From contig JAZDSV010000037.1 of the NCBI GenBank assembly GCA_036784855.1, positions 86,434 to 150,433 on the forward strand: a stretch of 64,000 bases of DNA, given 5' to 3'. Source of the DNA: Aphelidium insulamus. Its lineage: Eukaryota > Aphelidiomycota > Aphelidea > Aphelidiaceae. The notes beneath the pieces were generated by a model. It was given only the letters and a program-made list of their open reading frames with translations. It did not search any database and had not been told where the DNA came from. The position numbers and the translations under genes are program-made. Below are positions 9,688 through 21,095 of the stretch, in pieces. The stretch's first letter is position 1. The number at the start of each line of letters is the position of its first letter.

Positions 9688-10814
9688 TTACTCTGAGCCT
9701 GGTTCGCCATTCGCTCGCATCCATATATACGATGCGAGAAAATGCCTCTCGAACGCCTTTGCACTTGGCCCTGTGCAAGGGTCGCCGGTTCGTGCAGTTG
9801 GGCCAAACACTAGACGGAGAGTTTGCACATCATCCGGCCGCGCATTATGAACTCGGTCTAAAAACAGTTTTCTGTGCGACGAAACAAGCAGAATGCACAC
9901 CCTTCCGGAGTTTCTCGATGTCACGCGCTCGTTGCCATCAATCTGAGATTGATTTTTAAGAAATTGGTGAATTCTAGTGATGCTTACCTGCTGCACCCAT
10001 ATGTTGCTCTTATCAAACTGCGGGTGGCAAAGGGTGCAAGCAGTAAACATATTTGCAGTGTCGTTGACACTTGACAAATTGCAGAGGCGAAGAACACGCT
10101 CTCGCTCGGCCAAAGAAGCCAGGCCAGTTTTCAGCGCCAATATATGACACACTTGTAAATTGATAGGTGACCAGCAAAACAGGCAGCGTTCGTCATCTCT
10201 GAGGATCACCTGTTCATACATGGGATCATTTTCAAGACTGTTTGATCCAATATCTGAACATACAGCTTCTTCGGCGTTCGAATCAACTTCATAACGCAGA
10301 TGCTCCTCGCGGATGCTGAATTTGTAGTCGGCGTGGACGAACTTTCTTCGGATTTTGTGGACTGGTTCAGAACAACGCCGCTGAGTGATAACTCGCCACC
10401 TGTTGGCGTAGTGGGTCGAGAGCTGCCTCGAAGCCCCCGGAACGGCAAAGTGTAGTTGTTGTAATGAGTTGACACGGCTTTCTTCAAGCGCGCCATGCCG
10501 ACGCGTGGGTCGAGGTCGTCATTGTCTAGGATATCGGTGAAGGGAGCCACAATTTCAGATTCTTTTTCACATTCCAATACACCCATCGCGTAGCCGGCGT
10601 AGTTTGCGGATCTGAATCGCGAAAACTGTGCGAATTGCTCGTCAGGTGGACTGTTGAAATCTTGTGTGTTGACGCGAAACAGTCTACCCAGTGCTGTGGC
10701 ATAACTCGCCAATTCTATACTGGTCTTGGTGGACGATAGCAATGGCGGGAATAAGAGCGGTGACGGATCAGGTTCGCTGCCGGGAGACGCGGGTGGCGGC
10801 ACGCTGGTTGACAT
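9688..10814 (-). CDS. HNH endonuclease-domain protein (fungal HNH_2 type)
   Basis: Exons 10814-10476, 10422-9988 and 9942-9688 give 342 residues. The first intron (10475-10423) is needed to join two frames, and the second (9987-9943) has GTAAGC...CAG ends and is a multiple of three. The N-terminal ~110 residues are Pro/Ser-rich. The C-terminal half has a zinc-type HNH core: CLFC, then VCHILA (the H of the first motif), NDTANMFTACTLCHPQFDK with the Asn and final His. This is the layout of HNH_2-like domains found in fungal proteins. The usual biochemical role is metal-dependent DNA cleavage, but many fungal members are uncharacterised and may not be active. It stands alone, next to a repeat-rich region, with no restriction or homing partner visible. 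Confidence 0.75.
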
Positions 10815-11180
10815 TCTGGCGAATACTACAGCAAAAAAAATATGATACTGTGGCATATGTGATTGGTAGCTGATGCCCGCCAATCAGCTGATACTTTTGG
10901 CGGTATAATAAGCATTGCCTGCTTCCAGTCTTGATACAGATTAATTTGGTCACAACGTATCTTTTTCACCAAATATGTTCATTATTATTGGGAGGTCCAC
11001 TGCCGCCGCACTACTTGCTTGATATGTCTAAGCAAATGATACGACACATTTCGTCAACAATCAGACCAACGTCAGATATATAAGTGGCTATGTATAAATG
11101 CAAATGGGAATTGGCAATTATCATTCATTGTCGACGGAAAAACTTGCACGGGCGCATTTATTGTGGGAGCATGTATTACG
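10815..11180. promoter_or_regulatory. Intergenic region upstream of HNH gene
   Basis: The region is AT-rich with no supported CDS. It should hold the promoter of the minus-strand HNH gene and the 3' end of the NDUFB2-like gene. Confidence 0.4.
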
Positions 11181-11521
11181 TCAATGGCCACCTTCACTAT
11201 CGTCATCATGGCCCCATGGATGTATGCCCTGCATTTCAACCGTGAATGTCTGCATGCACAGAGCGTGAAAGAAGCAACACCTACAAATATCTCGTGTGCT
11301 GCGTCCTGCTTCCATCGCACCATCAGCCAGAAGAAGAAGGTGCCCGTTAGCGCCTGCGAGAGCCGGTACTGCCACTGCGGCGGCGGGTGGAACGGGAAAT
11401 GCGGATCATCGGCCTTGGGTGCCCAGCCCTGCTCGTGGGCATACTGTGGCCACTCCTTTGGCGGTGTGGGCCAGAAGCGGTGCCGCAGTGCGCCCAGACT
11501 GCGCGTCAGCATCGTCGCCAT
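11181..11521 (-). CDS. NDUFB2: Complex I beta-subcomplex subunit, NDUFB2-like
   Basis: Exons 11521-11285 and 11228-11181 (intron 11284-11229) give 94 residues. The protein has a basic, hydroxylated N terminus typical of mitochondrial import, a Pro-rich WPTPPKEWPQYAHEQGW stretch, one TM segment (LTGTFFFWLMVRW), then HEIFGIHPWGHDD and a short acidic/His tail. The single TM followed by a GxHPW-H/D-rich C terminus is characteristic of the NDUFB2/AGGG accessory subunit in the inner-membrane arm of NADH:ubiquinone oxidoreductase. The gene is head-to-head with the next CDS, with only 58 bp between the two ATGs. An upstream in-frame Met at about 11572 would overlap the other gene's leader, so I chose 11521. 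Confidence 0.75.
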
Positions 11522-11579
11522 AGTCAAGCGAGATTGTAGTAGAGCTCTTCGATTGTTCGCTTGCTCACACACAGAACGA

Positions 11580-11888
11580 ATGGCCGCGCAGACCGATAAT
11601 GCGGCATTAAACGCTGCACAAGCGCCTGAGTCGCTCAGTGAGCGCTATGAAGCACTGGCTAAATGGTTGCAGTCATCTGACACGTCCGGAGAACCGTTGC
11701 CGCCAGGATTGAGGCCTATAGAGACGGTGCCTGACAAGCTTTGGACCGGCGACGCTCCTGCACCGTCCACAAAATCTGCGCCGATTAAGCCGTGGCTTAC
11801 TACACGAATAGATGGCGTGACGGAGTCCAATGAACCAGAGCCTCACACCACTGACAGCGCCGCCACCACAGAAGCTGCGACGATATAA
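11580..11888 (+). CDS. PEX39: KPWE-domain small protein, PEX39-like
   Basis: This is a 102-residue single-exon gene. Residues ~20-55 contain a helix plus loop RYEALAKWLQ...GEPLPPGLRPIETVPDKLW that resembles the pattern of the PEX14-like/KPWE family (short helix, G-x-P-x-PG-ϕ, IPd). A KPW motif follows at about residue 74 (APIKPWLTT), replacing the usual KPWE. Proteins of this family include the recently named Pex39, which helps the PTS2 receptor Pex7 deliver cargo to peroxisomes. The assignment rests on motif order only, and the missing Glu after KPW is a caution. It shares a 58-bp divergent promoter with the complex I gene. Confidence 0.5.
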   Translation: MAAQTDNAALNAAQAPESLSERYEALAKWLQSSDTSGEPLPPGLRPIETVPDKLWTGDAPAPSTKSAPIKPWLTTRIDGVTESNEPEPHTTDSAATTEAATI

Positions 11889-11995
11889 TATGCAATATGT
11901 GCATAATGCCGCAGATTTCCTCTTTGGGAATGCGGCGTGATAATAGTTTTTCTTTTTTTTCTTTTTTTGCTTCTTTCCGCGTTACTATTTACCAA

Positions 11996-14156
11996 ATGCA
12001 GCAAACACAGCGCGTCCAAGTTGCCCAACAGACCAAGCAGTCGCAGTTGCAGCAGCAGAGTCTGCAGGTGGCGCAAGAACTCATCCAGGACACGTTCTCG
12101 TGCATTGCTTACTTGCGGTTGGTTGCACATGCCTGGCTGTTCACTATGATTGCGTAACAACGCGCAGTGGTCTGTTCAGCGACGATGTGTTTGAAGATCA
12201 CACCGTTCATGGTAGATTGTGGCTATATATTGTTTTTGTAGATAACGTTCAGGGATGCAAATGAAGAAGGTTTGCACTGGTCGGTCTGGTGCAGGTATCA
12301 CGTGTTCTTTTTCTTAGCCTTAGCGCTTCAACCGTGTCAGCCGACTCGGTGTTTAAATGGATTCAAAACGGTTGCTTCGACGCACTGTCCAAGAAATACG
12401 TACGTTTCTTGCCATCACTCTCACACAATTGTCCTTACCCATAGTTAAAAACGATCGTGCTCGGCATCTTTGTTGACCCCGAGAACCCAAATGAAATGAT
12501 CGAGTCGTACACGTTCAACGTGTCGTACCCAGACAGTGGACCCTGCATTGACGTGATGCAGTCAGATCAACGAGTTGGCACCGTGCGCCCGACCGCAGGT
12601 TCCATCAAAAAATCCTCTGTCCAGCTCATGCGCACTCTGGTTGTACTGATGCAGACTCTCCCGGTACTGTGTTATGGTTGCACCAGCAATTTTTTTCCAT
12701 GTTCATGTATGATCAGCCCCTGCCCGATGATCGCTATATGACAATGAAACTGCACTACTATGAAGATATCACTCCTCCCGACTACGAGCCGCCGTGTTTC
12801 CGTCGTGGATCATACGAAGACTCGCTGTTCTGCTTTCCGGTGGAGCCGACAAAAATCCGAGTGGGTCAAGTTCAGGCACAGTATCACAAGTTGGATGTCA
12901 AGTTGTACACTGCGATGGACAAGCTTGAGGATTCGACGGAAACAATGCAACCTTTGGTGTCAACCACAGCCGTTCCTGCTGTGGAGGCAAAACAGACGGA
13001 AGCTGAGAATGCCACTGGAGAATCTGTCGTTCAAGAGGTTCTTCATGTTGAAATATCTAAAACTTATTTAGAAAATGCGTAGGTGGAAATGAGCGGCACA
13101 GTCGAAAAGGTCGCCAATAATATGAAGCCCAGACCGAAAGTTCAGGAAACCGTGGCCGTCAATGACTGTGCATGCGGTTTCAACGGTGACGATCTGGGAA
13201 TGGCATGTGGCATGCGTTGCTTGAATGGCTGGCTAACAGCATTGATGTTCAGATCGAGTGTAGCCAATGTTTGCACTGGCAGCATGTGTACTGTGCTGGC
13301 TTTTTAAGCTCCGCAGATAAATCAATACCGGCGAAATACGTATGTTTTAAGTGCCAGTTGCGGGACGATCCGCATGTCGACTGGTCGGCGTTACAAAATG
13401 TCTGTCTGTGCAGACGTGGCATCGCTACTGTTTGGGAGGAGGGTTTCCCATCTACCAGATGGTTGTCCAAGAGACTCGGCAAGTGTGACGGATATATCGT
13501 GTACTTCTTTCACTCAGTAGGCGTCGCGTGGCGTAAAGCAGTGCTCGTTCGCAACTTGATGGTGCAAAGCGAAATCTTGTCCTTGCAGAGTGAAGGGAAA
13601 AGGTCTAGCGTATACGTGGTGCACCGACACAAAAAGGCGGCTCGAGCCCGCGACGAGTATTTCAGCGCGTCCAAAATATCTGAATGCACGATGGAAGCGC
13701 AGTCAACCTCGTCTACCCAGTCCACTGAAGAAAAGGCTGCCGAGCCTCAGGTAGCGACTCTGCCGATTAACACACCTTTTAAGCAATCGGCCGGCGATGA
13801 CATGTGTGACAATATGTTGATGTCGGGCGGAAAGCAGCTGCAGTCGTCACAGTCAGAACTGGCGGACCAAATGGAAGGCCTGGGAACTAACGCGTTAGCC
13901 ACTCAAGCAACTCTGATGATCAAGGAGAGCAGTGATATTGGTTTGAAGCGCGCCGCAGATTCGCAGCGCAACGGATGGAATAATCTCGCCTTGGACGAGG
14001 TGAGCGACGTCTTGACTCGTGAGATCTTTGTATATAACTGGACGTATGTAGAATGTACAGCGCATCCCTGACAGTCAGCTAACAATTAACCTGGATGAAG
14101 GCTCACAACGAAAGCGACAAAAGGTGTCGATTGCAGCAAAGTCCCTGCGCGTGTAA
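11996..14156 (+). CDS. HOP1: Meiotic chromosome axis protein Hop1 (HORMA + PHD)
   Basis: A ten-exon model closes to 588 codons plus stop: 11996-12117, 12168-12211, 12253-12283, 12324-12399, 12445-12663, 12717-13037, 13083-13202, 13253-13478, 13518-14029, 14061-14156. The HORMA domain opens QELIQDTFSCIAYLRGLF and runs through VFKWIQNGCFDALSKKYLKT, GIFVDPENPNEMIESYTFN and a DDRYMTMKLHYYEDITPPDYEPP seat-belt region. A PHD finger follows, CACGFNGDDLGM then IECSQCLHWQHVYC, and after it a winged-helix-like stretch and an NLS-like end (RKRQKV). Hop1 coats unsynapsed meiotic axes and recruits the checkpoint kinase Mek1 and Red1. HORMA+PHD is the fungal and plant/animal ancestral layout. The exon 3/4 join is the least certain. 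Introns 13203-13252 and 13479-13517 use GC donors. Confidence 0.88.
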
Positions 14157-14248
14157 CCAACCGCTACATCGCTTCATGACAATATTATACAAAACATCAT
14201 GACACGCTCACAACCTGTGTATTTCCAGGACCTCGTGTGTGCATAGGC

Positions 14249-16040
14249 TCAGTCGTCATCCTCGGCATCAGAAGTAAAACGCTTGACAACGTCAATGTAG
14301 TACTGGCTGCCAGCGCGAAGGCGCCGTTTCAAACTGGCACCGACTCCGTCTCCCTTGAGGCCATAGTCAACTTCGTACAGTCCGAATCGTTGATCATATC
14401 CGAACGCCCACTCGAAATTGTCCATCAAGGTCCAGTAAAAGTATCCGCGCACATCGCACCCATCCTTGATGGCACGAGATATGGCGTATAGGTAGCGCTG
14501 GATGAAGAGTGATCGCCGCGAATCGTCGGCATCTGCCACGCCATTCTCCGTGATGTAGAGGGGAGTACCGGGGAACGAGCCGGACAAGCGTTTCAAAGCC
14601 TCGTAAATTCCCTCAGCTGATGTGCATCATTAGCCACCTTTCAATACATATATTCACCGTATAACGCTCACCGTATATCGGGTACTCCATATCGGTCATA
14701 ATAGCAATAGATGCTTCCTCCGGTGGAGCCTGCTGTCTGATAGGGTCTTGCTGGGACAAAACAAAACGCATGTGATAGTGCGAATAGTAGTTCAATCCAA
14801 TAAAGTCCAACGTATTAGGAGCTTCCGGCATCTTGATGTGAAAATGCGGACCGACAAAAGGTATACTGAACTTGAAGGTGCCTGTGCGCAGAAACTCTAT
14901 CACCAGATCGTTCTGCAGCTTGTCCGCGATGGCTCCCACAATGTACTCGATCGGGTTCCAGCGGCGATACGGACGCATTTGAAACACATTGTGTACAATA
15001 CCAATTTGCGGTGAGGGATCGATAGATTTCAGCTGCTTGTACACTAGATAGGCATCGGTTAGACTAGAATGGTATTAATTATAATGCGAACCTTGAACAT
15101 GTGCAACAAGCAAATTCTTGAGCACATTGACTGCTTCGCCAATATTTTTCCACAGCAGCTTGGATTTTTTGCCCTGGATCATATTTGTATTTGTACAGTC
15201 AATAAAGATAATACATACCGGCGGGAAAGCACCCTGGAGCCAGCCAACTAGGCAAAACACGGTCGGCTCATTGAATGTGCACCAGAAAGGGACAACATCG
15301 CAAAACTCAGCATACACATACTCGGCAAAGCGGAGAAAGTGCGAAATATTTTCCGACTTTTCCCAGCCGCCCAGCTCGTCGAACCATATCGGATGCGAGA
15401 AGTGATGCAGCGTGACCATGGGTGTAATGCCGTTCTTGAGCAAAACTGCAATCTCATCGCGGTAATGCTTCATCACGGCTGTGTCCCAGCGTCCCTGGGA
15501 GAAATGAGAATCGTTGATTATACATATTTATATCCACGAACCTGGTGTGGTTCCACCTTTGACCATTCGATGGAGAACCGATAAGAGTTGCAGCCAATGT
15601 CCTTCATCAGTTGCACATCTTCCTTGACACGGTTCCAGTGGTCAGCGGCGCGCCCGCTCTTCTGGTTCTTTAAAATGTGCGGTTTGCCCGTGTCCTCGTG
15701 CGGGCCACTGCACTCCCATTGATGCCAGTTGTTGTTGGTGCAGCCGCCCTCAATTTGGTGTGCAGCAGTTGCCGTGCCCCACAGAAATCCCTTGGGGAAC
15801 GAGAGATCCTGCCACAGGTCCAGCCGTGTTCTGTTGGGATTGCCGCCGTCATCCTGTCAATTTCATTCATCAGTGGGAGTGCAAGGCATACTGGTGGCCA
15901 CCCACCCAGCACCAGCGTGGCGGCGCCGGTGACACCCATTCCAGCACCAGCTCATACAGCTTGACCAGCAAGGATATGGGGAGGAGCAGGGTGAGTATAA
16001 GCGCGCGCAGAGCGCCGTACTCGTAAGCGGCGGCTGTCAT
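14249..16040 (-). CDS. GH1 beta-glucosidase with N-terminal membrane anchor
   Basis: At least six exons are visible, including 16040-15906, 15853-15542, from 15494 to 15219, ~15180-15080, ~15060-14670 and ~14615-14249. The GH1 (beta/alpha)8 barrel opens DLSFPKGFLWGTATAAHQIEG, then WNRVKEDVQLMKDIGCNSYR. The acid/base Glu lies in TFNEP (about 15265) and the nucleophile Glu in PLYITENGVAD (about 14545); YFYWTLMDNFEWAFGYDQRFGLYEVDY closes the sugar site. All catalytic residues are present. Exon 1 encodes a hydrophobic helix ALRALILTLLLPISLLVKLY directly before the barrel, which makes it a probable type II ER/Golgi or plasma-membrane enzyme rather than a secreted one. The substrate (beta-glucosides, sterol or lipid glucosides) cannot be read from sequence. 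The first intron joins ...WCW to DDGGNP. Confidence 0.88.
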
Positions 16041-16485
16041 GCGTGTTGGTGGACTGTTTGTATTGCGGGGTTACAACAGGCGCGGCATTGATTGACGGCA
16101 TCAATGTAAATAAGCTCGTGACAATTTTACAGAGTGACAAGCAGAGCGTAGACATTTTGTATGGCTACGCGTTTCAACGCGACCTAATTGCCCACCGATT
16201 CTTTGATGGCAAGTTGTTTTGTGTTGATGAGCTGGGGGCGCTGCTTGGTATTCCCAGCTATATCACGTACTCAAACATCGATGGTAATCATACATAGCAA
16301 AGATAGAAATGCTGGCAATGATGGCTCTAATACTGGCCATAATGATGGCTGTGATGATGGCTCTGCTGGCCATGATGGCAATGAAAAGTCGAAATCGATT
16401 GAAATCGACGCAACTGTACGCAAGGAATCGCCCTCTCTATAGCGTCTTGGATTCAACGGTATGTTCGACGAGCGGCAAGGACTGA
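16039..16485 (+). CDS. Possible small membrane protein, doubtful model
   Basis: A protein-like frame at about 16080-16230 (INVNKLVTILQSDKQSVDIL, then FDGKLFCVDELGALL) can be spliced over a 59-nt GT-AG intron (about 16242-16306) into a 58-codon frame at 16309-16485. That second part opens with a Met/Ala/Leu TM helix (MLAMMALILAIMMAVMMALL) and a basic cytosolic end (KSRNRLK). A start at 16039 followed by a 31-nt intron would complete the gene, but that ATG overlaps the start codon of the divergent GH1 gene, which is suspicious. The TM helix is read from an ATGATGGC simple repeat, so it could also be non-coding chance. Confidence 0.3.
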
Positions 16486-16820
16486 GACAAACAGATTCAC
16501 TTTATCGTGAAATCTATCGGTAAATGTCAGCCAGTGTTATCTGTACACGAGGAATAAAGAGTGTTATATAGTTTGCAGCATCTGCAAAAGCATTGTTCCA
16601 GCAACCAGACAGCGATGAAACGTGTGCCCGCAAGCAGGCCGCTGATTGGCCGAGATTTATCGTTGAACAGTGCGCTCAACTTTCTTCTTTCCATCAACTC
16701 TTTTTCCACATTGTATCCAATTTGCTGCGCCTTTCTCTTCTCTGCTCTTTTCAGTTCTCTTCGCTGCTCTGTGTCTAAATACTCTCTGTGCTGCACACAC
16801 ATAATCGCCGACATATACAT
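16486..16820. promoter_or_regulatory. Promoter region of M13 peptidase gene
   Basis: No CDS is supported. A pyrimidine-rich tract (CTCTTCTCTGCTCTTTTCAG..., 16731-16770) lies just upstream of the ATG at 16821, a feature common at fungal transcription starts. Confidence 0.4.
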
Positions 16821-19665
16821 ATGGCGGCACAAATTCCACTGCACGTGTTTGACGCGTCTGACGGGGAGCAGCGGCACTACTCGTCCGGCGACGTTGACCA
16901 TCATCACAACCATGGCCACCACGGCGAGAACATCGCCGACACACTCTCTCCAAACACGGACGACCACGATGCCGAGGTGCTCTTTGATGAGGAGAATATG
17001 CGGCTGGAGCTGGACGGCGGTATGCTGCACCGTGCCGATAGTGGCGGTGGTGGCGGCGGCAGCGGTCGCGTGCACAAGCTGAAGCATTATGGTCACTTGC
17101 CACTTCCGCTACGCGTGCCCGTCTACTGGTGGCGATCTAGCACGCCACGTGAACGCACCTTGACCGTCGTGGCGGCGATTTCATGTGGCCTGCTCGTCCT
17201 CTTTTTTATCCTGTTTGTGTGCGCACAAGTGACGGCCTCGCGTGCGGTACGCTTAATGTGTAATGTCTGACTTTGAACTACTTACATATTGTGTGCACTG
17301 TGCAGAGAGACTTGGCTGCGTACAATGGCGGCGCGACTCACGTCGGTGACGCCGGGCCAGGCTTTGTGCCAGGTGCGCCCGCCAATGCTACTGCGCCCCC
17401 AGTTGCTGTGGACCAGTTGCCGGCCGGGGCGATATGCGACACGGCGCAGTGTGTCATGTCGGCGTCCGCAGTGCTGTCCCGGATGGATCTGGGCGCGGAT
17501 CCATGCACGGATTTTTACCAGTACAGCTGCGGCGCCTGGATGAAAGGGCACGCCATTCCCGACACAAAGTCCCGGCTGGGACAGTTTGACGTGCTGGAAG
17601 ATCAGGTGCAGGCCACCATGCGTGAAATCCTCGAAGCGCCGACAAAGACTTTGGCGTCGGATAATGCCACGAAAGAAGACGATTTGTTCCAGCGAATGCA
17701 GATGCTGTACGCCACCTGCCTCAACACCACTCTTCTCCAAGAGAAGGGCGTGGTGCCAATGCGCGAGTACATCCATCGCATCGCCTCCGTGTTCCCCACA
17801 TTCCAGTCGCTGGTGAACAAGGACGACTTTACGCAGGCCATGATGTACCTGCACAAAATGGGTGTGCATGCATTCTTCACGGTCCGCGCCGACATTGACA
17901 GCATGGACCCCACGCGCCGGGTGCTGCACATCTCGCAGGATGGGTACGTTAATTTGTTATGTGTGTACATATATGTATACACTTACATATGTGCAGTCTG
18001 GGAATGCCAAGCAAGGAATACTACTCTGACCGCCAAAAGGAGGAACTGTACGAAATTGTCATGCTGGACTTTTTCGAGACAATCCTGGGCGACCGCGATA
18101 TGGAATGGGAACGTGTCGCCGGCTATGCGGCCACTCGATTTATCCCCCGCGTTAACGAAGTGATGGCACTGGAGCGCGAGCTTGCCGGTGCCTCTTGGAA
18201 GCAGTAAGTTGATCTATTACTTCCTTCTCTTAATACTCATTCTCATGTAATACCAATTAGAGAGGACACGCTGGACCCGGCCAAGAGCTACAACCCGATA
18301 ACGTTCCAGGAGCTGAACACGAAATATCAGCTGGTCGACTGGCAGGCGTACTTTGACGCGCTGATACCGGCCGAAGCAGGAATCACCTCGTACGACAACA
18401 TGACCTTTGTGGACACCACCCCGTCGTACATGGCGGCGCTGATGCGCACGCTGGAGCAGCACCGCACCGAGACACTGCGCTACTATATGCTGTGGCACTT
18501 TTTGCTGCACTTTACGGACCAGCTGTCTGATGACTATCGCAAACCCATGCACGACTACAACCGGCTGGTCGATGGTACAAGTGCATTTGAGGCACGGTGG
18601 CGGCAGTGTGTCTCATTTGCCACGGACGCCATGGGGTTTGTGGCTGGCCGCGAGTACGTGCGCCGAGAGTTCCCCGCGGACCGGCAGCAAAAAGTCGCGG
18701 CTGTTGTGGACTTGGTTCGCGAATCATTCAAGGATCATCTGACAGCAGCATCGTGGCTGGACAAGGAGACTTATGCGGCCGCAATGAAAAAGTACGCCGC
18801 CATGCAGCAGCTGATCGGCTACCCGGCGTCCGTGGTGTACAATGAGACGGCACTGCACGAACGATATGGGGGACTGCGCGTCCCACCCAATGAGCACTTC
18901 AAGAACGCGGTGCACAGCCAGAAACACCTGGTGGCCTATGAACTCTCACTAATCTCACGGCCGGTGCGCGCGGACGACTGGCAAATGTTCCCGCAGTCGG
19001 TTAATGCGTACTACTCGCCCGTGGCTAACAGCATTGTCCTGCCCGCGGCCATATTCCAGCAGCCGTTCTACAATGAGCTGCGCGCCCCGGCACTCAACTA
19101 CGGCGCCATCGGATCGATTGTGGGCCACGAACTGACGCACGGATTCGACAGCCACGGCCGTCTGTTTGACGGCCAGGGCCGCATGGTGCCGTGGTGGTCG
19201 AACAAGAGTGCCAGCGCGTTCGACGAGGCGTCCCAGTGCTTTATCAAGCAGTACGGTGAGTTTGAAGCCGTGCCCGCCACTCTGCAGACCGACGGCCACC
19301 TGGCGCCCAGCACGGCCATCAAAACGGACGGCTCGCTGACACTGGGCGAGACACTGGCGGACAATGGCGGGCTGCAGTCGGCGTGGTATGCGTGGCGCAA
19401 GAGCAGCAGCATGACCACCAGCGGCGGCAAGTTGCCCGGCATGCAGCGCATACCCGACACGGCGCTCTTCTTTGTGGGATTCGCGCAGAACTGGTGCACC
19501 GTGTCGCGGCGGGAAGACGATGTGAAGCGGCAGTTGACGGACCCGCATCCGGTGGCGCGTGTCCGTGTCAACGGGGCCGTCATGAACTTTGACGAGTTTG
19601 CCAAGGCATTCCAGTGCAAAGCCGGCGCGCCGCTCAACCCCGCCAAGCGCTGCAAGCTCTGGTGA
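16821..19665 (+). CDS. M13 neprilysin-type zinc metallopeptidase, type II membrane
   Basis: Exons 16821-17246, 17306-17943, 17997-18203 and 18261-19665. A ~115-residue cytosolic N terminus rich in His/Asp/Gly precedes a TM helix (LTVVAAISCGLLVLFFILFV), then the ectodomain. M13 hallmarks are all present: CxDFYQYSCGAW near the start, the NAYYSP block, the zinc site GHELTHGFD (HExxH), the third ligand in GETLADNGG (ExxxD), and the C-terminal CKLW Trp typical of neprilysin/ECE. Neprilysins cleave small extracellular peptides on the N side of hydrophobic residues. In fungi the role is poorly known; processing or degrading secreted peptides is a reasonable guess. Length (~890 residues) is slightly above mammalian neprilysin because of the long cytosolic tail. 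The ATG at 16821 was preferred over 16788 because it has the better context. Confidence 0.93.
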
Positions 19666-19871
19666 AGGTGGAAATAAATCATACATAATCGAATGATAAA
19701 GATGTTTAGACATGTCTCTGTCAAGAAGTATGTTTAATTGTCGCCATGGACTCCTCGGTGATGCTATTATTAGACAGACGGCTCGCTATCTCTCCGTCAC
19801 GTCACTGTCTGCACACTCAGCTCACTCTCTACATCTCCGTATATACACACACACACACACCAGATAGTAAC

Positions 19872-20918
19872 ATGAGGCGCGGCACGGCCAACACGGGAGC
19901 GACCACGCAAGAACTGCAGCGCCGAATATTCCTAAACACCATGCGCAGTGTGTACCCGAACTCACTGCAGATCCACTACGAACTGGACACTGAACTGCAG
20001 CGCTACTATCTCCAGCCAGGCTCCGTGGAAGGTAACAATATCATGCGTACATCCATCGACGTGCCGCCACTGACATGTCACCAAAACAGCCAAGTGTCGC
20101 GACATGCCCGACAAGGCGTGGTCCGACATTATCAACCGACTGAATAGCGTGTTCAACGCACACGTACACCACCGCGCCCGCGTCATGAACACTACATGGC
20201 TGTGCATCGCCCTGATTGCCGGTACATTCATTGGCGCAGTGGGCGGCGCCCTGGATCAACTGCACCAGACGTGGTTCCAGGTGACGGTGCCAGTGGTGGC
20301 GGCCTTTGTGCTGCTGCTGGTGCCGAACTTGTGCTTCACATACTTTACCATCCGGCCACTACTAGCCGCATTCGAGGACTGGAAGCGGCACGTGCTCATC
20401 CAGTTTGACAAGGTGGGCGTGGAAGTGATCAAGATTACCACGGGCGAGGCAAGTGTGACAGTGATTTCTGTGTCTGTGTTTCTGTCTCTGTGTATTTCTG
20501 TCTCCGTCTGTCTGTATATATCTGCCACTATATCCTCGACTACATACACGCATCCACCATCCATGTAGACACAATAATAACGCCACAGATTGTAAGCGGC
20601 AAGGCAACGGGGTGGAGCAAGGCCGTTGGAATGCTGTGGTTTGGGAGCGCCATGTGGTTCCGGCACGAAGATGCGCGTGTGGAAATATTCTGGCGCCACG
20701 TAAAGAGCGGCAAGCGCGTGCGCCGCTACAGCTTCATTGTGGCCACGGCGGCCGCAGCAGCTGCAGCGACAAACAGCTCCACCACCAGTGATGTTGGTGT
20801 TGTGCATCAATCGCCCCGCGCCGGCCCGTCACTGTTGGCGACAACGCGGGAAGAGCCGGATGCCGAGGAAGAAGATGAAGAGGGCGTGAACGAGTCCACG
20901 TCCACACTTGCCGAGTGA
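19872..20918 (+). CDS. Two-TM membrane protein, unknown family
   Basis: Exons 19872-20031, 20090-20448 and 20589-20918 give about 282 residues. An N-terminal soluble region ends in AWSDIINRLNSVFN, followed by two TM helices (TTWLCIALIAGTFIGAVGGA and VTVPVVAAFVLLLVPNLCF) separated by a ten-residue loop, then a basic/aromatic cytosolic domain (FGSAMWFRHEDARVEIFWRH) and an acidic tail (EEEDEEG). The closely spaced pair makes a hairpin-type topology. The second intron (20449-20588, 140 nt) starts GCAAGT: only this GC donor keeps the frame, since the downstream GT is in the wrong phase. No motif names a function. Its neighbours give no clue. Confidence 0.7.
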
Positions 20919-21095
20919 AGCCATGTCCCTTAAATGTCTGTCTTAATACACAATTGCACACATATGCATGCATGCAAGCGTGATGTTTGGTACATATGCA
21001 TAAAGATGCACATCAAGAAAGATACAAAAAGCTCTTTGATATCTTGTAGTGTTGACCGCAAGCGTGAGAACTATTTATTTGATCACACAGGCCAC

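Noticed and set aside
10206-10221. Frameshift in the HNH gene as a sequencing error or pseudogene
   Set aside because: A 53-nt intron with GT...CAG ends at 10475-10423 explains the frame change.
13080-13082. Apparent stop codon inside HOP1 as evidence for a pseudogene
   Set aside because: A 45-nt GT...TAG intron (13038-13082) removes it and keeps the phase.
15952-16155. Minus-strand frame with a signal-like start, opposite the GH1 promoter
   Set aside because: It overlaps the GH1 first exon, has no homology and lacks a transcript-like context.
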